A DNA stretch of 64,000 nt. Source: Blastobasis lacticolella (taxonomy: Eukaryota; Arthropoda; Insecta; Lepidoptera; Blastobasidae). Where the stretch lies: positions 13,291,001 to 13,355,000 of the forward strand of contig LR990059.1 of NCBI GenBank assembly GCA_905147135.1, given 5' to 3'. The position numbers and the translations under genes were made by a program. Numbering within the stretch: the stretch's first letter is position 1; the number at the start of each line of letters is the position of its first letter. The notes under the pieces were generated by a model. That model did no database searches, had not been told where the DNA came from, and was given only the letters and a program-made list of their open reading frames with translations. This document shows positions 45,018-57,032 of this stretch, piece by piece.

Positions 45018-47502
45018 TAAGTTATTTTGCGTTACAGCTGTAATGAATTTAGTATGGGAAATGCTGTATCGAAAAGTATTTTTTTAAAATGTCATAGACT
45101 GGCGTGAAAAAAATGTAGGTATCCTTAAACAACTGTTTTCGAATATGAAATTGGAACATTACGCTATGAGTGTAGATAAAATATTTTTCCGTTTGTATTA
45201 TATACGGATTTCTCTACGTTTTAAGTATATTTTCTTCGTAATTATAGGATAATTAATTCAGTTGGGGGTGTGTGATGGCAGGATATGTCTTTGATTTCAG
45301 CACTTTCAATTGATTAAGTGATAGTGCCAAAAAAATAAAAACGGAAAACAACTCGTCCGATTCATTTCGCAACATGCAGAGCCCGCAATTTCATTAGATG
45401 TCAGCTCTTGTAGTTTTAAATGCTACTTGTAAATGAAATGAGCAAAAATGCCACACAACTGCAGCCTTTTTTTTTTCACTAGAGGCATAAGTTCTTATCG
45501 CTCTTACAATAGATAGTATCACCCCATTGTCACAGAGGAATAAATCTCTATTGTACTGGAACATTCTTTTCTCTATCTCGCCCCGAACCCCACCTTTTCT
45601 CTTGCTCCTTTATTATAGCGTCCTGGCGATAAACAAATTAAAGAAATGTATAAAAGCTTATAGCTTTTATCATAAATCATAATTACTAAAACAAGGCATA
45701 AATTACCTAAAATTACACAAAACTACAACAAACAACTATAAAGTACAACTAACTACTAAATATTAAACCTAATTGACTAGGCCTCCTCTCGCTGGAGATT
45801 TTTTCTCCAGGTGTTCAGGTCCAGCTGTGCTGCTAGTGATTGACTCCTAATCGTTGGCCTTGTTTGACCATTTGGTCTTCTAATATTACCATCTGACATG
45901 TCGGAATTGCCCTCAGAGTTAAGATTTTCTCTCCAGGTATTAAAATCCTGCCTGGAGAGTTTTAGTTTCTGCGCCCCCTCGTCTTCGGAGAGTCGTTAGC
46001 TACAGGGAAGGCTCTGTAGCTAGCGACAAACTCCTTTCCACGACCTGCGCCCAGTTTTCGGATTGTACTGGTGCCATTGCCATTAAAATTCTTAGTTTTT
46101 ATACAATTTATTAACATAACTAAAATATTAAAAACAGCTGATACTGGGACGGAAAAACACTAATAATAAATCAAACAAAGAATGACGTTTACAGCGTCGA
46201 CGATGCCTTTTATGTACGCTAATGGCATAGACCGCGACGGGGTTAGTGGCGAGATAAAGAAAGGAATTCTTGCAGTACAATAGGGCGTAACTTAGTTTTG
46301 TGGCATTTATCCACCCGATATTTACAAGTGGCATTTAAAACTAGAAAACTTACCACTGAATCTGCAGATTTTGCGAGTTGCGAAATGTATCTAACGAATT
46401 GTATAACATTTTTGTGTTTGGTATTTTGGAGAAATATTTATCCCCTGAACCTTTTCCCTTTATTTATTTGTAACCTTTTTCCTATTCGATTTCCACATTG
46501 CTTATTTTAACGATGCTTATTTCGCCGATGGTTAATTTCATCGATTTTTTTTTCTTGATAAATCAGTACAGTGGTGGTTTATTGTCTCCATTTATTAAAC
46601 TTTAACTGTGACTCCTCTCGTTATCACTCTCCTGCCAAATCATCAGTGTTTTATGTTCTCTTCCTCCATACGTGTATATTGTGTATCAGAAATTTCTAAG
46701 GTTTGGTTTTGCGCGGCAGTCTGTGTTATCCCCGGTATTGCAGACGTCTATAGACAACGATAGGCAATGAACAAGTTTTAGTAGAGTATTAGCTAAAAAG
46801 GGAGTAGAAAGTAAAATAAGAAAATCAGAAAGGTACTCGGGTGTTTCGCGTGGCTATACCTACCAATAATTAAAAAAAAATATTACTATTGTCCAAAAAA
46901 ATTAAACAACAATTTTTTAAATGCTGATAAACACTGTAATATGAGGATTATTTTAGTAAAAGAAAATTTTCTTTGAATTTTAATGCGGTCAAAATGTTTA
47001 TAATTTAAGTTTCATACCATATCAATTACTCTATTACTACGTGAGGTACCAAACTGCGATCTGTATGCCGATACTCTAGTGAAGACCTATGCATAAATTA
47101 ACTGTATTGTCCTCTGATTACCTAAGTAATAAGTAATTTTTATATACTAGCTCTAATTTATTACCTAATTGGAGCAAAGCAATTAGTTTTAACTATAATT
47201 GTACTAAAAATGAAAAATACATGTATTGAATTAATTTTAAAAACACAAACAGAATAATCAAAATTGTTAAAAAATTCAGGCTGCGCAGGGGGTGCGCGGC
47301 GCTGTTCGGGGTTCGCGGGGAAGGGGGTGAGGGATACAAAAGATAAGTGGCGGACTGCGGGGCGGGCAGGTAAAAATTAAGACATATATTTGGCAATTTC
47401 TTGGGTCCATCTGCAGTTAGCATTTGCGAGTCGGCTTGAGCGGTTGTTCTCGAGTGTGTTGGTATACATTTTTTAAATTACTTAATTTATACTTGAACAA
47501 AT
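45018..47502 (+). repeat. Amplified unit, copy D upstream segment
   Basis: Starts part-way into the unit (TTATTTTGCGTTACAGCTG, matching 27,993). It runs through the hairpin-rich block and promoter region to the gene at 47,503, in the same order as copy C. The TATA/initiator pair is at 47385 and 47414. Confidence 0.65.
45777..46083 (-). other. Small ORF candidate in the repeat unit (best-preserved copy)
   Basis: On the minus strand an ATG at 46083 opens 27 codons (MAMAPVQSENWAQVVE...) ending at TAG. One nucleotide out of frame, a second open segment of 72 codons (45,995-45,777) reads LSEDEGAQKLKLSRQDFNTW, then RENLNSEGNSDMSDG, and ends ...LNTWRKNLQREEA before a TAG. The motif D-x-NTWR-x-NL appears twice. 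The frame of the second segment is also open through most of copy E (59,400-59,160) but shifted in copies A and C. It could be two exons or a decayed ORF. No family recognised. The same DNA forms strong hairpins. Confidence 0.35.
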
Positions 47503-49288
47503 ATGGCGTCGACAATCGTGGAAATAGAAGTGTCTGAGGACGTAAACGCGTTACATTCGTTTGCGTCTATGGGGCTTTCTGATGATTTGCTACGGGGAAT
47601 ATCAAACCATGGTAAGTTTAAACCATTTCTTTCTCTTTATATTTGAATAATGTAATTATATAGGACAGCTTCCTTTTGTTTGAATATTTAAATTGTTAAT
47701 AACCAAATTTTTTACCAAAAATTAAAATTATGAAAGTAGATAAGTCATTTTGCTAATTATATAATTATACTTTCAGAATTCAATAAACCATCTTCGATTC
47801 AGCAGAGGATTATTGCGCCGATAATAGAAGGACGAGACCTTGTTGTCATAGCACCGTCTGGCACTGGCAAAAAGGTCGCTGTGTCGATTGCCATTATACA
47901 AAATGTGGACCCCACCCTGCTAGAAACGCAAGTGCTGGTGCTGTTGCAACAACTATTAGCTATTAGCTGAACAGTTTCAGAAGTGCGCTCTATTATTAGG
48001 TGGCAAGATGAAAGTGCACAGCCATGCGTTAGGCAGGGCAAGCTTTGAAGATGATGTTCAAAGTTTAAACTGTGGACAGCACGTGGTTTTTAGCACTCCT
48101 CATAGAGTAATTGGTATGTTTTTGGATCTCACTAGCAGTTCTCTTGTTAACTTACTCATTATATAGCTAATTTATACTTATATTTATTTAAATAATTGCA
48201 GAGATGATCTATAGAGGAGTACTACACACTGGCTTTTTAAGACTGCTGGTATTGGACGGTATGGACCAATTGATCAATAAAGAACACATGGAAAGTGTTT
48301 CATCTGTTCACCGCTTTGTCCCCTTAAGAACTCAAACAGTTCTACTGACGACGGCTGCACCTGGCAAGGTTGATGAATTATCATCAAAACTAACACGAAA
48401 CCCGATCAGGGTAGTAGCCAAACGGTGAGTACATTCATCTCTACTATATTTGAATCTTTACGTTTTTGTCATACTCGTTTTTAATATTGTATGCTGGCCC
48501 GACATTCCATTGACACGATAAGAAGAATAAGAATGTATTTACGTTATATCATTTATTTTACAGTGCCAAGCTGTGTCTAGAGGGGATGAAGCAGATATTT
48601 GTGTCTATACCGACGGAGGGGTGGAAATTAAAGAAATTAAGCGATTTCACCATGATGATGGACTTTTCCCAAGTACTTATATTCTGCAATTCTAGAAAGA
48701 AAGTGGAGTGGCTTTCTAGAAAGTTGCAGATTGCCAAGTGCTTGGTCTGTTCTTTGCATGCCAATATGACAAGCAAAGAACGAAAAGTCGTCATACACAA
48801 GTTTGCTTCTGGACAAAGGTACTTATTTAGTCTCGAGATTATTTTTATGTTAAATACCACCACTACATTTTAACTGCGTGTAAGGCTTCGTTTATGATAA
48901 GTAGTGCCGTTACATATTCTTTTGTGTTTCATATCATCCTGTCAACCTCGAAAATTACATAAAAACTTTTAATGAGACCAGTTTATATTTTGATACAGAA
49001 TCCTATCGATGACTTTTTATGCATAATCCTTAAAATGAGATTTTAATTGTGTTATAATGTTGCAGCAAGATCCTCATCACGACCGATCTGGAGATGAGCA
49101 GCTTGGAGACGCAGGAAATGTTGACCGTCGTGAGCTACGACTTCCCATCTAGCCCCGAGCAGTTCATTCGTAGGATCGCTCGCTCGGGTAACGAGGGCGT
49201 CGCCATTCACTTCGTCAAGACTGAGGATATTGCTTCCTTGAAACTCATCAGGGAGCATTACCACTTCGGTTCCGTCAAATTGTTATAG
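47503..49288 (+). pseudogene. eIF4A-III-like gene, copy D (frameshifted exon 2)
   Basis: Exons: 47503-47611, 47777-48113, 48202-48424, 48564-48818 and 49066-49288. Promoter, ATG and splice sites are intact. Exon 2 is 337 rather than 333 nt. It has the same 1-nt loss as copy B (CTGTTGCAA, about 47,942), a 2-nt loss next to it, and a duplicated TATTAGC, and reading stops at a TGA after LLAIS. Exon 3 carries A/P and D/G changes (AAPGKVDELS) relative to copy A. Exons 4 and 5 are open. A truncated product would end near residue 100, before motif II. Confidence 0.8.
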
Positions 49289-49625
49289 TTTTAGTAATTC
49301 TTGGTACCTAAAACTTTAACAATTTGATGGTTATTAGCTTTGTTTCATTAAAATCGGTTCCGTAATTTAGAAAATATTCAAGTAAACTTGGTCGTGGGTT
49401 ATCCGACGTTTTTGGTTGGTTAGGTTATTATGTACGGAGGTATGATTATGTTAAGTATTTTTAATTAGGTTGATGGTAGTTAAGTTTGTATATACTGTAT
49501 TTACAATGTAGTTGGTTTAGAAATAGGTAAATAACAATTTGATTTATGTTTACAAAATATTAAAATCGATGCAAATCATTTATGTTTTTCTTTTTACCTG
49601 TAAAATATAAAAACTGCTTAAAATA
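49289..49625 (+). repeat. Copy D 3' flank, first part
   Basis: Matches the flank of copies A-C up to CTGCTTAAAATA, where a TA-flanked element is inserted. The flank resumes at 55,555. Confidence 0.65.
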
Positions 49626-49984
49626 CAGGGTGTTACTTAATACATGTATAACGCCGAAAGGGTGTTAAAGTAGAGCTTTCAAAGAGTACACTGGCGACTT
49701 CATTTTATCCGGACATTGAATTTTAATTTTAATAAAAAATATTAATTTTTATAGATAAATAATCATATCGACTACGTTGAAGCGCAGCTCTATTTCAAGT
49801 TGATGATCATATAAAAAACATGTTAACAACCTCATGCGACCCCTATCAAAACAAACCAACCTCCTACATCTTACTACCAGGCGTCGAACTAAATGTTACC
49901 TACTTATCTACATGAATAGGCTCTACCAAATTAACTAGGAACTTGCTTACACTAATTATTTTCAATAGGTAGGTATGCTTAAAT

Positions 49985-50330
49985 AGTCGGAGCGTCGGTG
50001 GCCTAAGGCTGCGGTATCCGACTCGTACGCGAGAGGTACCGGGTTCGAATCCCACTGCCGCCATGTACCAATAACTCTTTTCTAAGTTATGCACATTACC
50101 TAAATACTAACCGATGCTTATACGGTGAGGGAAATCATCGTGATGAAACTTACACATTCAGTTCAGACGACTGAATGTGTAAGTAACCATGATCCAATCT
50201 GGTCAGGTTCCCTTGGTTGCAGGGTTAGGAGCCAGGAATGTCAGATGGCAGTCGCTCCACTGCAATTAATTACCTAATCGGCCAAATCCTAGATCATGGA
50301 CCATAGTCAAGGCGGACCACGGGCACGGAA
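49985..50330 (+). repeat. tRNA-derived SINE with head
   Basis: The tRNA-like head (GTCGGTGGCCTAAGG, CCGACTCGTACG, B box GGGTTCGAATCCC at about 50,040) is followed by the family body (ACGGTGAGGGAAATCATCGT, TCAGATGGCAGTCG). The cloverleaf is not complete enough for a working tRNA. Confidence 0.7.
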
Positions 50331-50489
50331 AATAATTTTGTGCACGGGCTTTGTGCACAAAGTTATTTTTACTAGGTACTTACCTAACAAGACAAACCAC
50401 CTCAGCATAACATAGGTAGGTAGGTAGGTACCTACGTAAGTAAAAATTACTTACATACTACATAAAAAAATATTGTTAAAAAAAATGCA

Positions 50490-50835
50490 TTTGGCGTTAA
50501 TGTGCCGGTTGTGCTCTCAAACACGAAGGCCCGGGGTCCGCTTTGACCGTGATCCAGGATTTGGCGATCATGTAATTACAGTGGAGCGCCTACCATCTGA
50601 CCTCCATGACCTCTGCTACCAGGGGAACCTGACTAGATTGGATCATGGTTACAATTTCATTTGCCAGAAGTTGCAGATTTCATCATGATGTTTCCCTCAC
50701 CATAAGAGCATCGGTTAGAATTCAACTAATGTACATAAATCAGAAAAGAGTCATTGGTACATTGCCACAGCGGGATTCGAACCCGGCACCTCCCTCTCTT
50801 ACGAGTCGGATACTCAACCGCCCAGCCACCAACGT
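50490..50835 (-). repeat. tRNA-derived SINE with head, opposite orientation
   Basis: Same family as 49,985-50,330 but inverted. The B box reads GGGATTCGAACCCGG at 50,772-50,786 on the plus strand and the head contains TACGAGTCGGATACTC. The two copies could pair in one transcript. Confidence 0.7.
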
Positions 50836-52398
50836 TCTTGAAAGACATACTTAAGATAGCTACATAACTAAAACAGAATTCTTTCAATTGATAAAATCGT
50901 TCTACACAGATAAGTAGGTACTATGTCCTACTACAATGGTTCACTCATCTAGGGACCTACGTAGCGTAGGGAACCTCTTATGAGACTAGTTTTGTTGAAA
51001 CAGATTACAGACAGGTTTTACTAAATACCTACATGTTGTCTTTTCTACCTATTTCCCGTCGGAAAAGAACCTCCTAACGTTACGATTAGGTACTAGCTAG
51101 GTAGCATCTCTTAAAGTCTAGCTAGAACCTAGACCTTTAAAGCATGTAGGTACGTACCTTTTTAAAGTTATTTTATGAAAACAAACAGCGACAGCTTGCA
51201 CTCGTATCGTAGCGTAGCTAGGTAGGTACACTCCATACACACAGATACACAACACTACGCAGGCTCTGGTTGCTATGCAATACGTAAGTAGGGAGGTAGC
51301 ATGGTGTTTGGCCTACTGCTAGCTTGCATTCATGCACAGAATAATGATTATCACAATACTTAAACGTTGAACGCTGAACACAGACAAGACTACGTTAATA
51401 CTGGTACCTGAAGCTATAAATCATTCATTCACATCGTTAACACTCTTATCACAGTTATCTTCACAATAGGTACTTAGGTATCCTGCAACTACAACGCAAC
51501 AATCATTTCGGTCACGCGAAAAGCTAAAACCTGAATGAACGAATACGACACGAAAGTAGGCAAATTTCGTCAATGGAAGCCGCGCCGTGGGTCAAACCAC
51601 AAAATAAAGAACGGCCCGCCAAAGAATTCTATTTTAAGTTTTCAGTTTCTATTTTGTTGTCAAAGGCGCCGCCACAGCTCCGGCGCCGGCCTTGACCTTG
51701 ACGGCACGCGCAAAAGGATTCCTACTTAGGGATCCGTGTTTTAGGGGTCTTATTTATTTCGCCTTTTATGTTCTCTGGTTTTATGTTCTCCTGGTAGTTG
51801 CACCATAATGTTGATTTTATTTTATTTGATAAAGTGAGTCTCAAGCGAGTCCAACAGTGGGCTTAATAATAATCCTTATGATGACGGTGATAGACTACAT
51901 TTGCTTACCACTATTTTATCGGGTAGTTTGGTTTAATGACAGTAACCTAGACAGTAATTTCTAAAACTGTGTTTGGGTCCGTGCTCCACCTAGGTGACCT
52001 AGGTTCTCCAATTGGGTGAAGCATGGGATATTTACAGGTATAGCTCCATCAACTAAGAATCATTTAGTTAATTTTAGTTGATAAGAAATGTTCGTAAAAA
52101 CGATAGGTACGATTACCTACGCGACACTGAAACATGACTGACAGACATGACATGAGAAAGCAAACTTGTAAAAAGACAAAGATGTTACATTATATAGAGT
52201 TTGCTATTTTAATATGCTACAGTAATTTGAATAAGACTACTTTGCTATTAGTTAGGTGGTGGTGCACTTTCGTAAAAACTATGAATGAACCTTTTGAATT
52301 AAAATCATAATTGATTACAATATTTTTTTGTACCGAACCCTCAAACCAAAAAATACAATACGGATAATTTAGACCTCCTTAATATTGCGCCTAGTACG
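50836..52398. other. Interior of the TA-flanked element, no gene recognised
   Basis: Rich in TAGGTAGGTA-type simple sequence (about 50,414-51,240) with no coding signal above background. Confidence 0.35.
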
Positions 52399-52926
52399 TG
52401 GGGTGTCCATAAAATAAACCAGTGCAAATACAGGCATGACGCATTTCATCTTAGTCCTCATAGTGACAACGCATCTGCTGTTCTGCATTTTTGTTGCCTG
52501 CAACCTAAATGCTTGAATAGTAGATGTTATGGGCGACGGTTACCGCTTGCCTTCAGGTGGACTATCACTGCGTAGCATAAAACAAGTAATTGTACTGCCA
52601 CTAGGCCACTAGGTACATATTTGTTTCTTAAGCGTTGTTGACACTAAAAACTAGTAACAGACGTTCCCCTTTTTCTGGAGCCAACTAACCGTTAGTTGCA
52701 GTTGATACTAATCCTTACGCAGGATAAAATTGTCGCATTTGAGTGCGGAATACGTGGTCGGACGTCCGACCAAGGACGGCATTCCCGCGCATCCGTATTA
52801 ACCCAAAAGCTGCTTTATTTTGTACTTCGTGAGGATTAGTATCGACTGCAACTGATGGTTGGTCGGCTCTAGGCAAATCGTAGCGTCTGTTAATAGTAAA
52901 TTGACGAAATGGTAAAACCGGGTCTC

Positions 52927-54593
52927 CTGGGGGTCTAAAAAGGCCACATTGGGTGTTTCATATTGTGATCATAATATGTTTCATTTCGCAAATCGCAAAA
53001 TGGCCACTTTGCCAGTGAAACGCCAAATGATTCATATTATGATTCATATTACAATTCATCCAATTTGACAATTTTGTACGGAAATTCATAAAATGGTCCA
53101 CTTATTATGAATTGCTAATATGTCAAATAGCAGAATCCTTAGAAGTTACTGAATGAGCAACATATTTGTATTTTACAAGCTTTTGCACTTGATTACAGTT
53201 TTCATTTAGATTAATTTCGTGATTTTGTAACATTTATTAGCATTGTATAGAATGAAAATAGGATAAAAGCGCGGGAATCTTCAGTTACGGCGGGAGTGCT
53301 TTTCTTTACCGAAAATTTTGAAATATTTTCTTTGTGAATATTGTATGTATGTATGTAAACTCTTTATTGCACAAACATAGTACATTTCAAAAGGAAACAC
53401 TTACAAAGCAAAGACGAACTTATCCCACAACGGGATCTCTTCCAGCTAACCTTAGACAAGCCGAAAGGAGCTATAGCGAGCGGTAGAGGCAATAAGAGTA
53501 CCTTACCTACTTTAAAAATAACCAGAGTTACCAGAGAACCTTAATTTAAATATATTAAACGAGACCAGTAAAACTTATCAGTAAGTAAGTACATAAATAA
53601 GTAATCCATAAATATACATACCCGTAAACATATATCCATATAACAAATATATACATATATAAATATACACATAAACTCAAACATCAAATTCTGAGGAAAT
53701 GCTTCTTCAGAAGTTCCCTGAAGGAAACAGGTGAGCGTGCGTCCTGTATCTCCTCAGGCAGCGAGCTCTACAGCTGTGCCGCATACACTCTGAAAGATTT
53801 CCCATACCCAGCTGAATGATATGAGGGAATCTCCAGCTGTCGCTCCCTACGGGGGCGCAGACGGGGGTCAGCAGATGGCCGAAAACTAAACCACTCGCGC
53901 AAGTACTCAGGGGCAGAGGGATTGACTAGTACTTGGTATAAAAGACCCAGAATGTGACAATCCCTGCGTCGTCGAATGGGGAGCCAGTTCAACTTCGCTC
54001 TGAATTCGGACACGTGATCAAATTTCCGCAACCCAAAAATATACCAACCCAACCCAATAATATTGTGATTGTGGGGTCTTGTAAATAGTGATTCCCTGAA
54101 GTGTATTTATTTGATTGTAGATAGTTTTACCTAAAATTCAGTTCTTCCGTTTAAAAAAAGATACTCAACATTCCCGCTACATTTAATTTTACGTTTGACA
54201 TTCATTTCATAGTGTTGCCAGTTATTATAATTATAATTGGGTTTAATTTTTTTGCATTTGAATGTTGATTTTATTTTTATTTTTAATTGCATTTCATTAG
54301 AAAGTGATAGATTTGATCATTGAAAGGCGCTAGTAATTTCTTTCCGATGATTTGGTATTTATTAACACGAAAAATTTTAACGGAAAAGAAAACCGTATAA
54401 ACCGGTATAAATTTTTTTATGTGGCAATATCGGAGCCAAATATGATTCGCTTAATGAAATTAATTGAATATGATTCATATAGAATAAGCGGCCATTTTAC
54501 GAAATTTAGAGCAACTGCTTATGTTCTGCTGGAATTCACCAAATGAATCATATTTTAGACGTTTCATCCAAAGTGGCCATTTTAGACCCCCTG
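52927..54593. mobile_element. Inner nested inverted-repeat element
   Basis: GGGGGTCTAAAAAGGCCAC at 52929 matches the reverse complement of GTGGCCATTTTAGACCCCC at about 54573-54591, with imperfect extension (TTGGGTGTTTC / GTTTCATCCAA). The interior carries repeated TCATATTATGATTCATAT-type motifs near both ends and the LINE fragment at 53,340-54,052. Confidence 0.5.
53340..54052 (-). pseudogene. LINE reverse transcriptase C-terminal fragment with 3' UTR
   Basis: The minus-strand frame 54,052-53,768 reads FGLRKFDHVSEF, LNWLPIRRRRDCHILGLLYQ and GYGKSFRVYAAQL, the end of a non-LTR reverse transcriptase. It continues after a stop with SLPEEIQDARSPVSFRELL. The 3' UTR ends in a CATA repeat at about 53,345. 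It is truncated and has lost the catalytic core. Same family as 6,435-7,062. Confidence 0.65.
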
Positions 54594-55554
54594 ACCGTAC
54601 CTAGTATGTAAATAGTGTTGCTAGGTATTTTTTCAGCTTTTCAAATTTAATATTCACCTTCTTGAATTCATACATGAGTAGAATTTAATCATTACTATTA
54701 GATAGGTACTGAAATGACGTCTTTCCTTAAAAAAGCGGCGGAAAAGTTCAACGAGAAGTGCATAAGCTTGTGCCAAGGCTCACCACATGCATTCAACAGG
54801 ATGTAGACTGAGTGAAAAAATAGACAATAAAGTGTAACAACAATATCGTGTAGTTTTGCTGCACTTTCCAAAAATATTAAAATCTCGTGAATGTACTTTA
54901 TGGACACCCTGTGATATCAGTATAGTCCCCCTGCCCTTGCCCTACCCGTACATAGTCCACCTGCTTCAGTCATGACTGCCTAGTACAATAGAAGATATGG
55001 CGCAGGCGCGAAATCAAGCTGTAACTTTTTTGCCTATTCATGTTTATTGTGTTTTCGCAATTAGTTTGAAGACTATGTACCTAGATGCAACATTGTGTTA
55101 AAGGCAAAAAAAAACAAATAAATTAAAGTAGAAACAAACATCGAAATGTCTTGTTTTTGTGCCGGACTGCTCACAAGCTGCTTGTAATAATAATTTTATT
55201 AACCAGCCACTTGAGGTATTGATCGTAGTGATCTTTAGATTGAATTTTAAAACTCGAAACGGTAGGTAGAAAAGACTTAAAGGGACAAAACCTATATCCT
55301 ATCTGTAACTGGTAAAATTGTATTATTCAGTTGATTGACCTGATTATGAACTTGAGTGATCTATTACAACTGATTTCTAGAGATGCGGTCTTTCGTTTTC
55401 AAAATGTGATTATCGACATTGAAAAAGAAAAAGTTCGATAGTCATTTTCTCGGTAACTATTCCACGCACGAAAAAACTAATTGTACCTATCGTTTTAATA
55501 CGTTTAGCACTCCATCCAGTTCACGGCTTTATACATGTATTATGAAACACCCTG

Positions 55555-56721
55555 TATAAAGGAAATATTCCATTGACATAAAAAACCAAGACGCAATTAA
55601 CGTCTACCAGTGCATTTAAGCCAGGAAAAATTGAAAGAATAAAAATAAACATTTTAGTATACCCGCTGTAGAAACCTGCCACTAGCCTTTGAAGCTGATT
55701 CACAAATCTTGTCGCTTTTGTTTTCAAAGACTGCATTGGTCCGTTTAATATCCAGCCAGACATAAATGACTGTACACCGACTATTGAAAATATTTGTAAT
55801 ATTGTATTGGTCTATGGTTTTATCATGATTTGAACTAATCAGACCAGGGCGATGTTTTTCGGTGGTTCGGATCTTAATTCTTTCGCAATCCAAGTCAGGT
55901 GTTCATGATCGAGTGTTATCGCTCTCGAATACTCGCTCGCTACATATACAAATCATTCCATAATTTCATAAATATCTAATCGATTTTAATTCGCTTTTTG
56001 CAGTTTGATAGCTAACAAGACAATGTTTAAATCTGTATCTAATTAATTTCTTCAACCCAATTACTTTTCGTCAGACAATATTTTTTTACGAAATTGCAAC
56101 TGTTTTTAAAAATATTATATTGCGTGAAGAGATCGTGTTTATTAACTTAAATTCATTAAGCATTTATGAAGTTATAGACTGATTTGTTGCGCCAGAAATG
56201 TATAAGGGTGAATCGCGAGTTCAAAATTCTTGTTGTACCATACAGTATAAAAATCAAATAAATGGTTAGTGACAGTCGAACATTAAAAAATTAGGTTATT
56301 GTTAATTGGTCCATCAGGCCAGATGGCCAATACAACCATTATAGGATCAATAATAGTTATTATTAATGTTACCGACCATACAAACATTACATCAAGAAGC
56401 CTCTTCGCACTATAGCTAGGCAGATTCCATAATTCCACATCCATCGATTTTATACGAATTCCTTTTGACGAAACTTAACCTAAGCCTTTGCAATTTAGGT
56501 CGTTTCAACTATTCTGTACGGTAATTTCGTTCAATTTTTTTATATTGCTTTCCTACTTCATTACACTCTTTCTTTAAATTCTACTACACTTAAAAATAGG
56601 AAATATACAAAATTTTAATTTCAAAAAGTTAATTGGTATAAATTAAAATAAACAATTAAAAATTAATATAAATAATGACCAAATAGGAATACAACAAGAA
56701 AAAAGTAAATCATATAATAGT
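55555..56721 (+). repeat. Copy D 3' flank, second part
   Basis: Resumes the unit after the 5.9-kb insertion (TATAAAGGAAATATTCC). It lacks a stretch near 55,930 and then carries the segment shared with 26,690-27,560 up to the next unit start. Confidence 0.6.
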
Positions 56722-57032
56722 AGTTTATGCAACTGTCATATAATACCGAATTATATGCAGTTGCGTACACTACTTTATCTACACTCATATTTTTATGTTA
56801 AAATATCGTACCTTCAATTTTCTCAACTTTGCTGGAAGTAAGCAGCGAGTTAGTTCTGTTGTATCTACGCGTCGAGGATATCAAGCGGCGGGAAATTCAC
56901 TTCACTACTTTCACATTTACTATTTATTTGCTTCAAACAAAAAAAAAAACATTCACAAACACAAATTACAACATTTATAAAAAATATTCTGTTTAGCGGG
57001 AAAATAATTACACACAAATATGAACAGGAAAA
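56722..57032 (+). repeat. Amplified unit, copy E, first part
   Basis: Unit start block (TTTATGCAACTGTCATATAA) through ATGAACAGGAAAA, where an insertion begins. Confidence 0.6.

Larger units (their letters stand above)
52399..54911. mobile_element. Nested element with GGGTGTCCATAAA ends
   Basis: GGGTGTCCATAAA at 52401 is repeated in reverse complement near 54897-54909 (TTTATGGACACCC), in the manner of mariner-type ends. The flanking duplication is not clear. It contains the element at 52,927-54,593. Confidence 0.35.
49626..55554. mobile_element. 5.9-kb Tc1/mariner-like composite element with TA target duplication
   Basis: Terminal inverted repeats of 26 bp at 49626-49651 and 55529-55554 differ at two positions and begin CAGGGTGTT. 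They are flanked by TA on both sides (49624-49625, 55555-55556). The uninterrupted site can be read in copy C (near 32,590), which shows one TA only. No transposase frame remains. The interior is a patchwork: two SINEs facing each other, a LINE fragment, and two further inverted-repeat elements nested inside one another. It is therefore either a non-autonomous element that collected insertions or mobilised other DNA. Confidence 0.75.

Noticed and set aside
49985..50075. Functional tRNA gene
   Set aside because: The B box is good but the cloverleaf is incomplete and it runs into a SINE body.
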